In this document: positions 23,748 through 36,268 of the stretch, piece after piece
Position numbering within the stretch: position 1 is the stretch's first letter
Layout of the letters: every line of letters begins with the position of its first letter
From: Physcomitrium patens
Taxonomy: Eukaryota; Streptophyta; Bryopsida; Funariales; Funariaceae
Length of the DNA stretch: 64,000 nt
Assembly: GCF_000002425.4 (NCBI RefSeq)
Contig: NC_037267.1
Location: forward strand, 4,486,042-4,550,041
Direction: 5' to 3'
Notes under the pieces: model-generated
The model's database searches: none
What the model was told of the DNA's origin: nothing
Seen by the model: only the letters and a program-made list of their open reading frames with translations
Position numbers and translations under genes: made by a program

Positions 23748-25706
23748 TGTCGTGATGTAACACGATTAATAGGTGAAAGAGTGTGGAGATTATTATAATT
23801 TAAGAGATCTTAGTTTAAAGTATTAGAACAAATTATCTTAGAAATATAGTTAATAGCCAAAGGGGTAGAAAAATTAAAAGGTACCAATGCTGCCTTTTAG
23901 AAAGGTGACTTCTACTTACTTTGTAGTACTATAAGTAAGGCAAATCAAAGTAGATTGGAAAAATAAATGATATAGAAATCTTTAGAAGAAAGTTAAGAGT
24001 AATTTCTAGAAAAAATTTACTTAGAAAAACTAGATATTGATACCCGAAGAGGGCCGGTTATGAACCAGGGTCGAAATCAGACCCTGAGGCACAAAACTGA
24101 GTCTAGACGACGACTCCGGGACTCTTTGGCAGATCGGAGAGTGGAGTTTAAGAGAAGATTGGATAGGGTTTCTATGGGCATTGATTTTGGGTGATTTGGA
24201 GTTGATATGAATTTGTAAGAGCTTTACAAAGTTGATTTTTTTTCGGATGACTTGGATTTTATGAAATAAAATAGGGTTTATGTTTTGAGTGATTTCGAGA
24301 GTTTTGTTGCAGATCTATAAGTGAATTTTTTGGGTTCATGGTTATAGTTGTGTTGAATACATTTTGTGAATTTGAGCTTGATCTAACAGTTGAACTGAGA
24401 GATATTGAGGTTTAAGTGAGTCAAGGTCTCAGAAAGTAGAATTTTAGGTCTAGTGAGGGTTTTTAAGATTTCATGCAATCTACTAGTTGGATTGGAGTAA
24501 AACTTGTGTGAGAGGATATTAGACTTGTTTTTCTATGTCCATGAGAAATTTGAAACCAATCGAACGGCACAAAGAAGAGTAATTGGCTCTGGAAGGTTGG
24601 CAACAAGATTGGAGAAGGAGGCCGGCTAACACCCGAACACATTTTTGAGGTTTTCGTCAATTTGGTAACTCCGATCCTTTTCAAATTTGTTTTGATTGTT
24701 TTGAACTTGAGTTTTAAGAAGTGTACAAATTTTGAATTGAGATCGACGATTTATTCATTAGAAATTGAGGTTTAAATCTGTCATAGGAATTACTAGGATT
24801 TGGTTTAGGGTTTGGCTAGGGTTCGATTTAGGATTTGGATTAGGGTTTGGATTAGGGTTTGGCTAGGGTTCGGTTTAGGGTTTGGATTAGGATTTGAATT
24901 AGGGTTTAGAATTTGGTTATGGTTTGATTTAGGGTTTGGATTAGGATTTGGATTAGGGTTTGGTTAAAGTTTGATTTAAGGTTTGGTTTAGGGTTTAGGA
25001 TTTGGATTAGAGTTTAAGGTTGGATTAGGGTTTGGATTAGGATTTAGGGTTTGGTTAGGATTTGATTTAGGATTTGGATTAGAGTTTGATTTAAGGTTTG
25101 GTTTAGGATTTAGAATTTGGATTAGAGTTTAGGGTTGGATTAGGATTTGGATTAGGGTTTAGAGTTTGGTTAGGGTTTGATTTAGGATTTGGATTAGGGT
25201 TTGGACTAGGATTTAGGATTTGGTTAGGATTTGATTTAAGATTTGGATTAGGGTTAAGTTAGGATTTGATTTAAGATTTGGTTTAGGATTTAGGGTTGGA
25301 TTAGGGTTTGGTTTAGGATTTAGGGTTTGGAATAGGATTTAATTCATGATTTATTTAGGATTTAACTTAGGATTTAGGAATTATTAGGGTTTAAGATTTA
25401 ATTAGGTTTGGTCTAAAGTTGAGTGAAGTTGAATAAGGTTTGAACTAGAATTGAATTAAGGTTGAATTGACATATATTTGAGTAAAATTTGTGATCATTC
25501 TAATATTTCTTTAAGAATTTTATTGTTTGTTTGAAATTTCTTTGAGTTGTTTTGAATTTGATTACGTTTGTTTACTATTATTATAGTCTAACTAGAGCAT
25601 TGTTAGTATTCTATTAGAATTAGGATTTTGTTATCGCAATTTCTATTCTTCTTTCTACAGCCAGGTGCCCGGAGCATTCTCAAGCAAGACTTCATACATT
25701 ACGACA
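23748..25706 (+). repeat. C1 5' LTR, 1,959 bp
   Basis: It starts TGTCGTGATG and ends TACGACA. It contains an inverted repeat cagggtc / gaccctg near 24065-24095 and a 600-bp TTAGGGTTTGGA-type array. The inner edge is followed 4 nt later by a tRNA-type primer site. Confidence 0.9.
24794..25395 (+). repeat. telomere-like 12-bp tandem array in C1 5' LTR
   Basis: About 600 bp of degenerate head-to-tail units close to TTAGGGTTTGGA, with frequent TTTAGGG words (the plant telomere unit) and many A/G variants. The same array occurs at the same place in the 3' LTR but about 50 bp shorter, which accounts for most of the LTR length difference. Confidence 0.9.
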
Positions 25707-25710
25707 TATT

Positions 25711-25729
25711 TGGTGAACCCGACGTGAAA
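25711..25729 (+). promoter_or_regulatory. C1 primer-binding site
   Basis: TGGTGAACCCGACGTGAAA starts 4 nt past the 5' LTR, and the same 19 bases recur at the same offset in C3 (60084-60102). The TGG start and offset fit a tRNA-primed site; I cannot name the tRNA. Confidence 0.7.
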
Positions 25730-25799
25730 CGCTTGAGGTAGAAGGAATTTATTATTATTTTTTTTATTTATTTGAATTTTGGAGAAGGAATTAAAAGAG

Positions 25800-26530
25800 A
25801 ATGGAAGGAGGCAATTTGAATAGTGCTTTAAGTAGAGTTGGAAGAAGAGCATCATTTGGAGGACAAGGTATGCATTTTGATCCTAACTCCACAAGCATGT
25901 TTGAATTTGACCTTATTCATGCAACAACAAGAGCAACAGGTTAAAGATCGCAAAGAGAGTATGGCTAACAAAGAATTACAAGCGGTCATGGACAAGATCG
26001 ATAAATTTGAAGGAAAAGATATTACAAAATATTTAAGATGTTATGTAAAGGAAATGGAATTCAAGCATATTTCAAAAAGTGAGATAGTTCAATTATTTGT
26101 ATTAGTCTCTGCACGAGAGATAAGAAATCAAGTTAAGTTTCTTATTCAACACTTTGGAGGTTTATGGGAGAAATTTTCTCAAGCTTTGAAGGATGAGTTT
26201 TTCTTAGAAGATAGTAATAGGGTTACAAAAAGGTCTTTTTTTGAATGGATTGAAAAGCCAAAGAAGGATCTTCTAGCAATAGAATTATTAAGGGAGTTTG
26301 AAAAACAATATTCTTCTTTATCAAAGAAAAAAAGATAGTTATTGGATTCAAGTAAGGTGGAGCTCTTTCTTCAAGCAGCTCATGGAAAGTTGCAAGAGAA
26401 GTTGGAATTCATGCTTGAAGATAAAGATGAAGATGTAGGATTGCCAACAAATTGGGAAAGGGTAGAGGATGCTATAAGGATGATGACCAAAAGAGAAAAG
26501 AGAACAGATATGGGGGTGATCAAATGACCA
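25800..26530 (+). pseudogene. C1 gag
   Basis: It aligns with the C3 gag at 60150-60890: a Gln-rich start (MQQQEQQ), then MDKIDKFEGKDITKYLRCYVKEME, a KDEFFLED segment and an acidic ...LEDKDED.GLPT end. It would form the capsid shell. No similarity to the A/B gag is evident beyond composition. Damaged copy. Confidence 0.75.
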
Positions 26531-26549
26531 TTACATCCATCTAAGATAC

Positions 26550-28172
26550 AAGGTGTCTAGTATCCATCCGACATCTTTAATTCAACCTCCAATGGCTTCA
26601 TCGAAGAAAGAAGAAACAGGAATTGATGAAATCATATGTGGAATGAGAGATTTGCAAATAAAATTTGTAAAACTCGAAGAAAAAGGTCAATCATCAAGAA
26701 TATCAACAAAACAAAGACCAAGGCCAATGGAGGATGTAGTACATAGATGCATGTGGTGTGATAGCATAGATCACTCGAGGAGGGAATGTGAAGAATTTAC
26801 AGAGGCATTACGTAAAGGAGTTGTTTTTTTTAAAGATGGTATGATATACTCAAAAGAAAATGGAGAAAAATTACAAACAAATTTTGATAAAGGAGGAATG
26901 AAGTTATTTATTGGAGATACTTTTAAAGTACAAACAATCTCAAGCAATGAAGCATTAACATATTGGGTGGAAGCAGATCCTAGTAGATGTTTAAGTATAA
27001 ACCTTGAGTTTCCAGTAGAATCTAGTTCTTTGTGGACAAGTGCAATGAGGTATGCTGAAAGGAGAAATTTTACTAGAGATGATTTGAAACGTGTTGGTAA
27101 TAACATTCGACAAATTACTGGGTGGGATGATCCAGTAGATAGACTATCTGTACATGCTCATATTGCAAGGAGTCATCATGAAGCATTAATAGAAGAAAAA
27201 TGAAGGAGAGATGATAATAATGAAGGGCCCTCAAAAAGAATTACAAGGAGAGAAAAAACACGACAACGAAAGAATTCTATACATGAAGAGACAATGGAGA
27301 GCATTTCTACAAAAGAGAGGGAAATTGGAAAAGAAAAAGTAAAGGCTCCTGCTTATAAATTACAATCAGATATTAAAGCAGCTACAGATTTGAAGAAGGT
27401 ATTGGAGGAGCAGATTTTAAGTAGAAAGGTTGAATTTATAATTGGTGAAATTCTAGGAATTATAAAGCGTGAGTTTCATGAAGTTATTATTGATACAATA
27501 AAGAAAAAACGACAATCTATAGGAGACTCTATGACATAAAATGTACAAGGAACAAGAGCAATGGAAAGAAATGAAGATGAAGAAGATGAAATACAAAATT
27601 TTGGAGATGTCTTGCGAATAAGGTTTGCAGAAAAAGAAGATGTCATTCAAGCTTCTAGCCATTATTCTAGAAGTCATTGGGCAAGGGCTACAACGGAGAC
27701 TTTAATAAAATTGGGAAATTTAGAAGAACCAGTTGTAGCATTAATTGATCATAGTTCTGAAATCAATTTGATGTCAAAGGAATTATATAACAAAGAAAAA
27801 TGGCCTATTGATACTAAACATGGGTGGATGATAAGAGCTACGAATAATTCAAAGGGAGATTTGTATGGAGCATGCCTAAATATCAAAGTGACAATTGGAG
27901 ATGTTATTCATGAATAAAATTTCTTTATGCAAGACATGTCTACATACCCTATTATATTGGGACAACCATATATTATTTCCACACGAATGGAAACAAAAAT
28001 AATGGATGATGGTTCAGCTTATGCAAGAATAAGAAGCCAAGATGGGATGAAAGTAGTTCAATTTTTAACTGTTTGTGCTAATCATGAGAAATATCGTGAT
28101 AAGTTGAGAGAGAAACTAATATCAAATGAGAAATTTGAAGACCTTGAGGATTTTTACCACACACCATTGTAA
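26550..28172 (+). pseudogene. C1 nucleocapsid and protease region
   Basis: A classical zinc knuckle C-X2-C-X4-H-X4-C (CMWCDSIDHSRREC) lies at 26748-26789. A retropepsin-like segment follows near 27690-27920 with LIDHSSEINLMSKELY, where the usual D-S/T-G is D-H-S; C3 has D-H-G-S at the same place. The region ends with PIILGQPYI..TRMETK. A charged region of unknown role separates the two. Damaged copy. Confidence 0.72.
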
Positions 28173-28603
28173 GGCGGGGTTGCAATGGATTAGAGAAAGA
28201 AATACTCCCGCTTAATTTAGAAAAAGAATTTTTATCTACCGGACTTATTGGAATGACACAAGTTTGTGTATTGACTTTTAAGACTATTGACAAAATGAAA
28301 AAGAGGGACAGATGTTATATTAAAAATATAGAGAAAAATTTGAAAAAAATGGAGAATTGGTTGAAATGAATTTGGTTGAAATAAAATTGGTTTATTTCAG
28401 GAGTATATGAAGAAGTAGGTTTTGTAGATACTATGGGAGAATTAAATTATCTATTATAATGTGGGTTACAAGTAGAAAATAGAGTTATTAATGTATGTTC
28501 TAAAGAATTTTATGATGAAATTCATGGATTTAAAGAAAATTTAAGTCACCAAGAGGTATATGTTGAAACTAAGTATAAATCAGTAGCAAAGAAGGTTAAA
28601 CTA

Positions 28604-31600
28604 GTGGCTTTGCCACTACCATGTGATTGTGAAGAAATGATAAGTGGAGCATCGACACAACCAAATCTAAGAGATCCAAGGAAGATAGGGCATAAATTTA
28701 CGGATGTTACATTAGATGGGTTAAATGTTGGAGGTGATGGATTTTTGACAAATTTTGAAGAAAAATATTTTAGGGATATGTTTTCACGTCATGGAAAAGA
28801 TTTTACATTTGAAGCACATGAAATTGGATGTGTTGATCCAAATATTGTAGCACCCATGGTTATTTTTACTATTCCTCATGAACCATGGAATTTGCAACCA
28901 ATTCCAGTACCAAGAGCGTATTTATCTAAGTTAGTAGATTTACTCAATGAAAAGATTAAAATGGGAATTTTGGAACCATCTATAGCACCTTATTCTAATC
29001 GATGGTTTACAGTACCAAAGAAAAATGGAACAATGAGATTTATACAAGATATGCAACCCGTAAATAAAGTGACTATTAGAAATATGGATTCAAGTCCAAT
29101 TGTGGATGAATTTGCAGAAGCATTTGCTGGAAGAGCTATCTACTCAATGGGTGATCTTTATTCAAGTTATGATCAATTCCAATTGGCAATACAAAGTAGG
29201 GATTTGACAACTATGAAGACATCGTTGTCGTATTACGTGCTTTCCTGCTCGAGAACGCGCCAGACGTCTGGCTGTAGAAGGTAGTATGGAGATTCGCCGA
29301 TAGTCAAGCAGTCTATCAGTTTTTGACTGCTGGAATATAAACGACTGCAACAATGTACCGTAAATCTATACGGGTACTCTTCGACTACTTGTCGGAGTCC
29401 TTTTTGCCCCAGCCCGTAGGTCTCTAGACGTTACAGAGAACCCCGTACAACCCAAACTGTTAACCTTCAATACTGCTTTGTACTTACGATCTTGTATCCA
29501 TTGACTGTCTTGTTAGATTAACCCAATAAATTTCATTCACTCCGCATACTCAATCCTATAGACACCCTTTTAATCCTTCAATCACAGACGTAACTCGATT
29601 TCACAAAACAGTCAAGAGTATTCAAACCCACTTCATTTAAAAATCCCGATTCACCATTACAACACTGACTTCAGCAGCGATTGCCTCAGTCTTCCCCAAA
29701 ACTCTACGAAGAAGAAAAATCCAAATCCTATGTCTTTCCTTCCCCGACCCGAAGCATGAAGCTCCTCTCTCTAATTCCCTTGATCTTCAAAAACCTCCCA
29801 TCCCCCCAAAATAAAATCCCACACCACTCCAAAACTATATTCCCCCTAACCTTATCCTCTGAATTTCTTCAATCTTCCGTCTTAGATCCGGAATTAGCTC
29901 CCACCTCAAGCTTGGATCCGAAATTGGCTCCCACCTCAAGCTTTCTCCTCCGTTTTTACCTTTAAGAAATCCATTTACCGAAAACAACGTTCCCTGAGAC
30001 GGCATAGAGAACAGGACAGCCTGAAACAGAATCGAACCCCGTAATCGGGACCACATTGAGTCGCCCGACCAATTCAGGTCCTATATTGGGAAAGATGTCC
30101 GTAGTAACCTGGATGTTCCCATAATTAGGTCAAATTGGTCCTCGCGTCAGATTGGCTAAGACCCGTAGTAAGACCTGGATTTCCCGTAACTAGACTGCAT
30201 TGGGTTGCCCCACCAATACAGGTCTCATATTGGGTAAGAGGACCCGGATTGGATTCTCGAAATTGGATCCAATTGGCTCCTCGAACCCGTCGTGTGAATT
30301 GGTCCTTCTCTTCCTGCTGACTCCCGTTATTGGAATCGAACGGGGCATTCCAGTATGCCCCGGCTGACTGTAACGGAGTCACTGAACCTGACCACTCAGT
30401 ATTTGTACTGGAGTTGGTCGATGCTCCCAATATTCGAGATAACTGAATATTAATAAAATTCCCCTTTCTTTTTATTTTCACTGTATACTCGTGTTACAAC
30501 ACGACACCGTTAGGATTGGTTAAAATGTGCACATTACCACAAGGGGCTACAAATTCTGTAGCACATATGATAAATGGAATACATAAGGTATTAAGAGATT
30601 TTATTCCAAGAATAACAATACCTTTCTTGGATGATGTACCTATTAAGGGATGTGAAGAAGAAAGAAAGGATGAAACTTTAGATTCAAAGGGATGTAGGAA
30701 GTTTGTGGCAGATCATATTGAAGATTGTGAGAAGATTTTGAAAAGATTGGAAGAAGTTCATTTAACCTTATCGGGGACAAAATCAATGTTTGGAGTAAAA
30801 GAAATTTTGGTGGTAGGACACATATGTAGTTCATATGGACGTAAGCCAAGTATAGAAAAGATTGATATTATTAAAAAGATGAAAGAATTTACAAATATAA
30901 TAGAAGTGAGAAGATTTTTAGGAGCATGTATTTTCTATCATATATGGATACCTCACTTTGCACATATAACAGATCCATTATATAAGCTGTTAAGAAAGAA
31001 TCAAAAATTTCAATGGAAAGAAGAACAACGGAAAGCTATGGAAAAATTGAAAGAACTTCTTTCTTCATCTCCAACTTTGAAGAAAGTAAATTATGAAGGT
31101 GGAAGCCCAGTGGTATTAATAGTTGATGTAAGTCCAATTGAAATAGGTTGGGCGGTTGGGTAAAATGATGAACAAGAAAATAGATATGTAGTAAGATTTG
31201 GAGCAAAGGTATTGAATTCTAGGCAAAGGGCATATGCGTAAATCAAAAGAGAATTATGGGGTATAGTAATAGCTATGAAAAATGAAAAAGAGTACTTGAT
31301 TGGAGCATCAGTAGTTATAGAAACAGATTGTCTACCTTTATTAGGCATGATTACAAGTTGTTCAACTCTTGATATTGCTATGTTGAGGTGAATAGCATAT
31401 ATCAAATCTATGAATCCTGAATTTAAATATATTGTAGGAAAAGAAAATTCAATTGCAGATATGTTATCGAGAGCAAGGTATAATGATGAAGAAAAGATGA
31501 TTGATTTAGAAAATGATGTGGGTACAAAATTTTATACCAATGCATTATCAAAGGAAAAGGGTGTATGTTTTAATATACCATTAGAAGCATTTTTAAGAGA

Positions 31601-31640
31601 TTTATATGAAAATGAATGGAAAGATGTTGGAGAGTATTTG
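28604..31640 (+). pseudogene. C1 reverse transcriptase and RNase H, split by a lone LTR
   Basis: RT begins near 28870 (PWNLQPIPVPRAYLSKLVDLL, RWFTVPKKNGTMRFIQDMQPVN) and resumes after the lone LTR (29226-30506) with MCTLPQGATNS and the catalytic FLDDVPIKGC box near 30628-30660. The RNase H region, with IVDVSPIEIGW, runs from about 31080 to 31470. The VPIKG extension after the DD pair sets this lineage apart from the YLDDILIFS of A and B. Damaged copy. Confidence 0.78.
29226..30506 (-). mobile_element. lone C3-type LTR inserted in C1
   Basis: This 1,281-bp insert is the reverse complement of the C3 5' LTR (58734-60079) with few differences, so it is a recent insertion. Ends are TGTCGTATTACG and ACACGACA on the plus strand. 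Flanks tcgt (29222-29225) and ccgt (30507-30510) form a 4-bp duplication. C1 RT sequence stops before and resumes after it. It keeps the CCAAT-box cluster and the attggatccaat palindrome (near 30264). Confidence 0.87.
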
Positions 31641-31771
31641 AGCACATTAAAATGACAAAAAGATTGGACAGATCAAGAATTTAAGAAAATTCGTAAGAAA
31701 GCCTATGGATATTCTTTACATGATGGATATTTATGGAAGCATACAAAAAAGAGAGGAGAAGTACCATAAAT

Positions 31772-31980
31772 GTCACGGACACAAAATACAGACTTGAAAT
31801 CTAACAAGAAGTTCAAGAAGAAGTGGCAGAACTAGATTAAACAGATGAGTACAAGAACAACACCAGAAAGGTGAGCTAGAACTCCAAGAGATGTGTTGTC
31901 GAGACTGAAGAACCCTTCAGCCTCGACTCCTATATATACTACTGAATAGGAAGCTTCTCGAGCTACTTCCGCTAACTAAG
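31772..31980 (-). repeat. B1 3' LTR, recognisable part
   Basis: About 209 bp match the inner part of the 5' LTR, including the 11-mer ttgtcgagact (31896-31906), the gtcgag..ctcgac hairpin with an aacc loop, and TATATATA at 31931-31938. Confidence 0.88.
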
Positions 31981-32182
31981 GTTCCAACAAAGACACGTGA
32001 AAGACTGGATGTACCTTCATAATAGCAGGTAACTCCAGACAATATGCCACCGGATTGATCTGCTTCCCGATAACAAATGGCCCTAATCTCCGATAGTCCA
32101 ATTTGTCACATGGCCGCTTGGTCTTGATATTCCATCGAAGAAGCCAAACTTTACTTCTAACTTTAAAAGTAGGCGCCTCATT

Positions 32183-34741
32183 TCAATATTTATCTGCAGA
32201 TGCCTTGTAACTCTCTTGGGCAGATTGCAATTGAAGCTTCAACGTCGCTTGAAGCTCCGATAGTTGCTTCACAAATCCTTCAGCTGCTGGGTTGTTATTT
32301 GCTGAAGAACTCAATAAATCGAGCTTGGGGTGGTATCCGTAGTTGGAGAAGAATGGTGTTTGTTGAGTTGACGCATGAAGAGTGTTGTTGTATGCGAACT
32401 CAGCAAGCGGTAGATATGCAGTCCAATCATCTTGTTGATAGTTGATGGTGCATCGTAAATATTGCTCCAAAACTTGATTCACCCGCTCTGTTTGACCGTC
32501 AGTTTGAGGATGAAAAGCCGAAGAGAGCTTAATATCCACCTTCAATATCTCAAAGAGGGACCTCCAAAACTTAGATACAAACTGAGTACCTCGATCCGAC
32601 ACGATATCATCTGGTAGGCCATGATAACGATATATGTTATGAAGAAAGAGTCTTGCGGTGTCTTCACTTGACGATGTTTTCTTGCAAGGCACGAAATGCG
32701 CCATCTTTGTAAATCGATCCACCACAACAAAGATGCTGTCAAATGAATTCGATGGCGGTAGGTCCGTAATGAAGTCCATAGAAACTGAAGACCATGGTCG
32801 GTGCGGAATAGGCAATGGCTGGAGAAGTCCATATGGACAATGTCGAGGGATCTTGGATCTTGAACAAACATCACAAGAAAGGACAAATTCCTTCACATCC
32901 TTCCACATTTGAGGCCACCAAAAATCTCGTGAAATGAGCTCCAAAGTCTTGTTGAATCCAAAATGTCCCGCAGCTGGAAAGTCGTGGCGAGATTGAAGTA
33001 CTCGGAGTCGAGTTGGTCCTTTTGGGATATACAACCGCTCCTCAAAATACAGAAGATCTCCCTCCACCTTAAACTTGTCATTATCGACACGTTGTTTGAT
33101 GTCAAGAGCTATAGAATCCTCAATGGTCGCAGTACGTACCTCGCTGAGGAAGCCATCATCAATAGTTGCAACAGTAGCAAAAATCCTGAATTTTTCTGGT
33201 TTCAACAATGTTGTACATTGTTGATCAAACGCTGCTTCTCCAGTCTTTGGCGCAAGATACGATCTCCTCGATAATGCATCAGATAATCCTTGCTGTTTTC
33301 CAGGGCGGTAGGTGATAATAAAGTCAAATCGTGATAGAGACATATTCCATCGAGCTTGACGACGATTCAAAATTCGAGCTATCATGAAGTACTCCAAATT
33401 CTTGTGGTCCGTATAAACAGTCACTGGATGTGCAGCTCCTTCGAGGAAGTGACGCCACTCTTGGAAGGCATCCACATTAGCAAGCAGCTCTTTGTCGTGG
33501 ATCTCGTAGTTGATCTCAGCAGCAGAGAACTTCCGTGAATAGAACGCAACTGGGTGAAGCTTCTTGTCTATGCCCATCTGTGAAAGCACAGCTCCCAAAG
33601 CAAAATCTGAAGCATCGGTCTCTAAATAGAAAGCCTTTGCAAAGTCAGGGTGTACCAAGATTGGAGCCGTAGTGAATGCCGTCTTGAGATCTTGAAATGC
33701 TTTTGCTGCTTGTGATCCCCATTCGAGCTTGTCTTTGCTTGTTAGACGCGTGAGTGGTGCAGCAACTTGAGAATAATTCTTGATGAAGATCCGATAGAAG
33801 TTAGCAAATCCAAGAAAACACTGAACATCTCTAACCGTCTTCGGAACTTCCCAAGATATAATTGCTTCTACCTTTTTTGGATCCATCTTCAAGCCCTTTG
33901 TAGTCGCAATGAAGTCCAAAAATTCCATCTCATTCTGGTGAAATTGACACTTCTCCAACTTGGCGTAGAGTCCTCGTTCGCATAGTTTTTCAAGAACTAA
34001 ACAAACGTGCTTCTCATGTTCTTCTTCATTCTTGGAAAATATCAAAATATCATCCAGATAGATGACAACAAAGTCATCGAGGTACTCCCGAAAGATGTCG
34101 TTCATCATATGCTGAAAGACCGCTGGAGCATTGGTAAGACCAAAAGGCATGACATTGTACTCAAAATGGCCATACCTTGTACGAAAGGCTGTCTTCCATT
34201 CATCTCCTTCTTTGATTCGCACAAGGTTGTAGGCTCCTCTTAAATCAATCTTTGTAAAAATCCTTGCACGTCCAAGTTGATCTAAGAGGCCGGAGATCAA
34301 AGGTAAGGGATAGCGATTTTTCTTGGTCACCTTGTTGAGTCCTCGGTAGTCCACGCACATCCGCAGTGAGCCATCCTTTTTCTTCACGAATAGGATTGGT
34401 GCTCCAGTTGGCGACTTTGAATGTCGAATAAAATTCTTGGCTAGATTCTCATTGATGTACTTCCGCAATTCTGCCAACTCCGTCTGCGATAGGTTGTATA
34501 TTGGACCAAAAGGTGGTTGCGCTCCTTCCTCCAAGTCTATGGCGCAATCATATGGTCGATATTCCGGCAGTATATCGGCGTTCTTCTTCTGAAACACGTC
34601 TTCAAAATCCCTATATTGCTCTGGTATATTCGATGTTGAGATATTCTCGCCGCTAGTTGGAGCTGCATAAATGACAAATGGTGCGCCTTCCTTGGACGAT
34701 CTTAGGAACGCTCTCGCTCCAATAAACATGGATTTCTTCAT
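32183..34741 (-). CDS. B1 pol: reverse transcriptase, RNase H, integrase
   Basis: One 852-codon open frame on the minus strand. Domains in order: RT (about residues 60-270; [17 protein letters not shown] with the catalytic DD, MPFGLTNAP), RNase H (about 330-470; LETDASDFALGAVLS, TDHKNLEYF), integrase zinc finger (about 560-630; H..H..CDVC), integrase core with the D, D, E residues in SMDFITDLP, VSDRGTQF and TDGQTERVNQ. A and B differ from C in the RT box. The frame ends in the integrase C-terminal region; no chromodomain is seen in this copy. Confidence 0.92.
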   Translation of the reverse strand: MKKSMFIGARAFLRSSKEGAPFVIYAAPTSGENISTSNIPEQYRDFEDVFQKKNADILPEYRPYDCAIDLEEGAQPPFGPIYNLSQTELAELRKYINENLAKNFIRHSKSPTGAPILFVKKKDGSLRMCVDYRGLNKVTKKNRYPLPLISGLLDQLGRARIFTKIDLRGAYNLVRIKEGDEWKTAFRTRYGHFEYNVMPFGLTNAPAVFQHMMNDIFREYLDDFVVIYLDDILIFSKNEEEHEKHVCLVLEKLCERGLYAKLEKCQFHQNEMEFLDFIATTKGLKMDPKKVEAIISWEVPKTVRDVQCFLGFANFYRIFIKNYSQVAAPLTRLTSKDKLEWGSQAAKAFQDLKTAFTTAPILVHPDFAKAFYLETDASDFALGAVLSQMGIDKKLHPVAFYSRKFSAAEINYEIHDKELLANVDAFQEWRHFLEGAAHPVTVYTDHKNLEYFMIARILNRRQARWNMSLSRFDFIITYRPGKQQGLSDALSRRSYLAPKTGEAAFDQQCTTLLKPEKFRIFATVATIDDGFLSEVRTATIEDSIALDIKQRVDNDKFKVEGDLLYFEERLYIPKGPTRLRVLQSRHDFPAAGHFGFNKTLELISRDFWWPQMWKDVKEFVLSCDVCSRSKIPRHCPYGLLQPLPIPHRPWSSVSMDFITDLPPSNSFDSIFVVVDRFTKMAHFVPCKKTSSSEDTARLFLHNIYRYHGLPDDIVSDRGTQFVSKFWRSLFEILKVDIKLSSAFHPQTDGQTERVNQVLEQYLRCTINYQQDDWTAYLPLAEFAYNNTLHASTQQTPFFSNYGYHPKLDLLSSSANNNPAAEGFVKQLSELQATLKLQLQSAQESYKASADKY

Positions 34742-34831
34742 GTAGGTTCTACCAACAAGTTTATTATTATTTTTTTCAGGAAATGTTATTCTTCGTAGCC
34801 TCCAATCAATGGACGGATTATGATCTTCTAA

Positions 34832-35191
34832 CTAAGAAAGACCAAGGATAACAGGGCTTGATGGGATTCTAATAATATTAAAAATAACGTGACTACTATG
34901 GTCCCTAAACACCACTTCTATAGGTTCTGATTCGTGGATAACGTTGCCTGACAATAAGGGTCGTCCATCTATCACCTCTACGTGAACAGGTTTGGACTTC
35001 TGTACTAAACGGATCTTGTGGCGTTTAGCAAACTCTTCATCTAAAAAACAAGTAGATGCCCCCGAATCCAATAAAGCTAAAGTTTTTTGTTTTTGAGGGC
35101 CTAAAAACAAAGAAATTGTAAAACAACGGGCAGGTTGGACAGAGAAGGAGGAACCTGATTGTTGTCGTGATATTAGATTGTCCAGCCGCAC
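34832..35191 (-). CDS. B1 protease segment
   Basis: A retropepsin with the catalytic LLDSGASTCFLDEEFA pattern and the VILGLS end, 119 codons open. It lies between the gag zinc knuckle and pol, as in A2 (50911-51306). It would cleave the gag-pol product. Confidence 0.85.
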   Translation of the reverse strand: MRLDNLISRQQSGSSFSVQPARCFTISLFLGPQKQKTLALLDSGASTCFLDEEFAKRHKIRLVQKSKPVHVEVIDGRPLLSGNVIHESEPIEVVFRDHSSHVIFNIIRIPSSPVILGLS

Positions 35192-35196
35192 GGTTC

Positions 35197-36198
35197 CTAC
35201 TGTGGCTGGGCGTCGTCGTTTTCCGGAATCATCGCACTTCTAGTCTTGACAGGGTGCCAATTTTGCTTCTTGGGGCAATTATCAACCTTGTGACCTTCTT
35301 CTCCACAGTACAAACATAATCCTTCCTCCATACGCCGTTTCTTCTCTGTTGGAGTAAGAAATCGGACACGCGCCGTGTCGATTTGCATGTCTGTTGCCTT
35401 CGAATGTGAGTTTAAGCTACTTGCAGACATATTCACGTCGTAACGAGTCATTTGGTGTCTTGGACGTTGGTCTTGGCGACGCTGGAATAGGCGGTTGTCA
35501 CACTTTACAGCTTGGCTAATAGCTTCGTTGAGCGTTTGAGGATCAGGAAGAGATAACAGTAAGTCCTTCACATCATCCTTCAAGCCCCAATAAAACTGAT
35601 TCACCAACGCCTCTTCACCCCAATTAATGTCACTTGCCAATTGTCTGAAATCCGAGGCATAGACTGATGCAGAGCGTGTTCCTTGTCGTAGCGATCGGAT
35701 CTTTGTTGTAGCCCATCGAACTTTATCATGCTCGCCAAATGCTTCTGCAAACGCCTCCAAGAACGTTTCAAAGTTGCTCAGGATTGGCGATCGCTTCTCG
35801 AACAAGGGAGTAAACCAAGACAGAGCTTGTGCTGTAAGCAAGGTTCCAACAAGCCCAACACGTGCTTCCTCCGTCGGATAACGTTCGGGCTATAAAATTG
35901 TTATCAACCTGATTTGGTTGACAAAACCTCGAAACTTGGAACGAGTTCCATCAAACTTATCCGGAAGACTAACTCGAGGCTCCTTTCGTTGTAGGACTAC
36001 TCGATCTTGTTGAAATGGAGGTAGAACTGCTTCTTCTGGCGCAAAAATTTGAGGCTGATATGCTTTAGATGGCGCTATCCCAGATGCTCTATTGTTATGG
36101 AGTCCTACCATGACTCCTTCGATCTCTGTTGTCCTATGTGACAACGAGGCAAGAGCATTTATGATGGCGTCTAGTTTGGATTCCAAACTTTCAGCCAT
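35197..36198 (-). pseudogene. B1 gag with zinc knuckle
   Basis: The gag starts MAESLESKLDAIINALASL at 36198 and continues through the DKFDGTRSKFRGFVNQI and INWGEEALVNQFYWGLKDD segments to a zinc knuckle C-X2-C-X4-H-X4-C (CLYCGEEGHKVDNC) near 35290-35335. The same order is seen in B2 and A2. The capsid gene of this copy is nearly whole. Confidence 0.85.
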
Positions 36199-36268
36199 TT
36201 TAACGTCTTAACCTTCGGCTAACCTTCAGAAAGAAGAAAAAAGAGTTTTGACAAGAGGACAATATTGG

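Noticed and set aside
24794-25395. Interstitial telomere or chromosome end
   Set aside because: The unit is 12 bp and degenerate, and the array lies inside both LTRs of one element, so it is part of C1.
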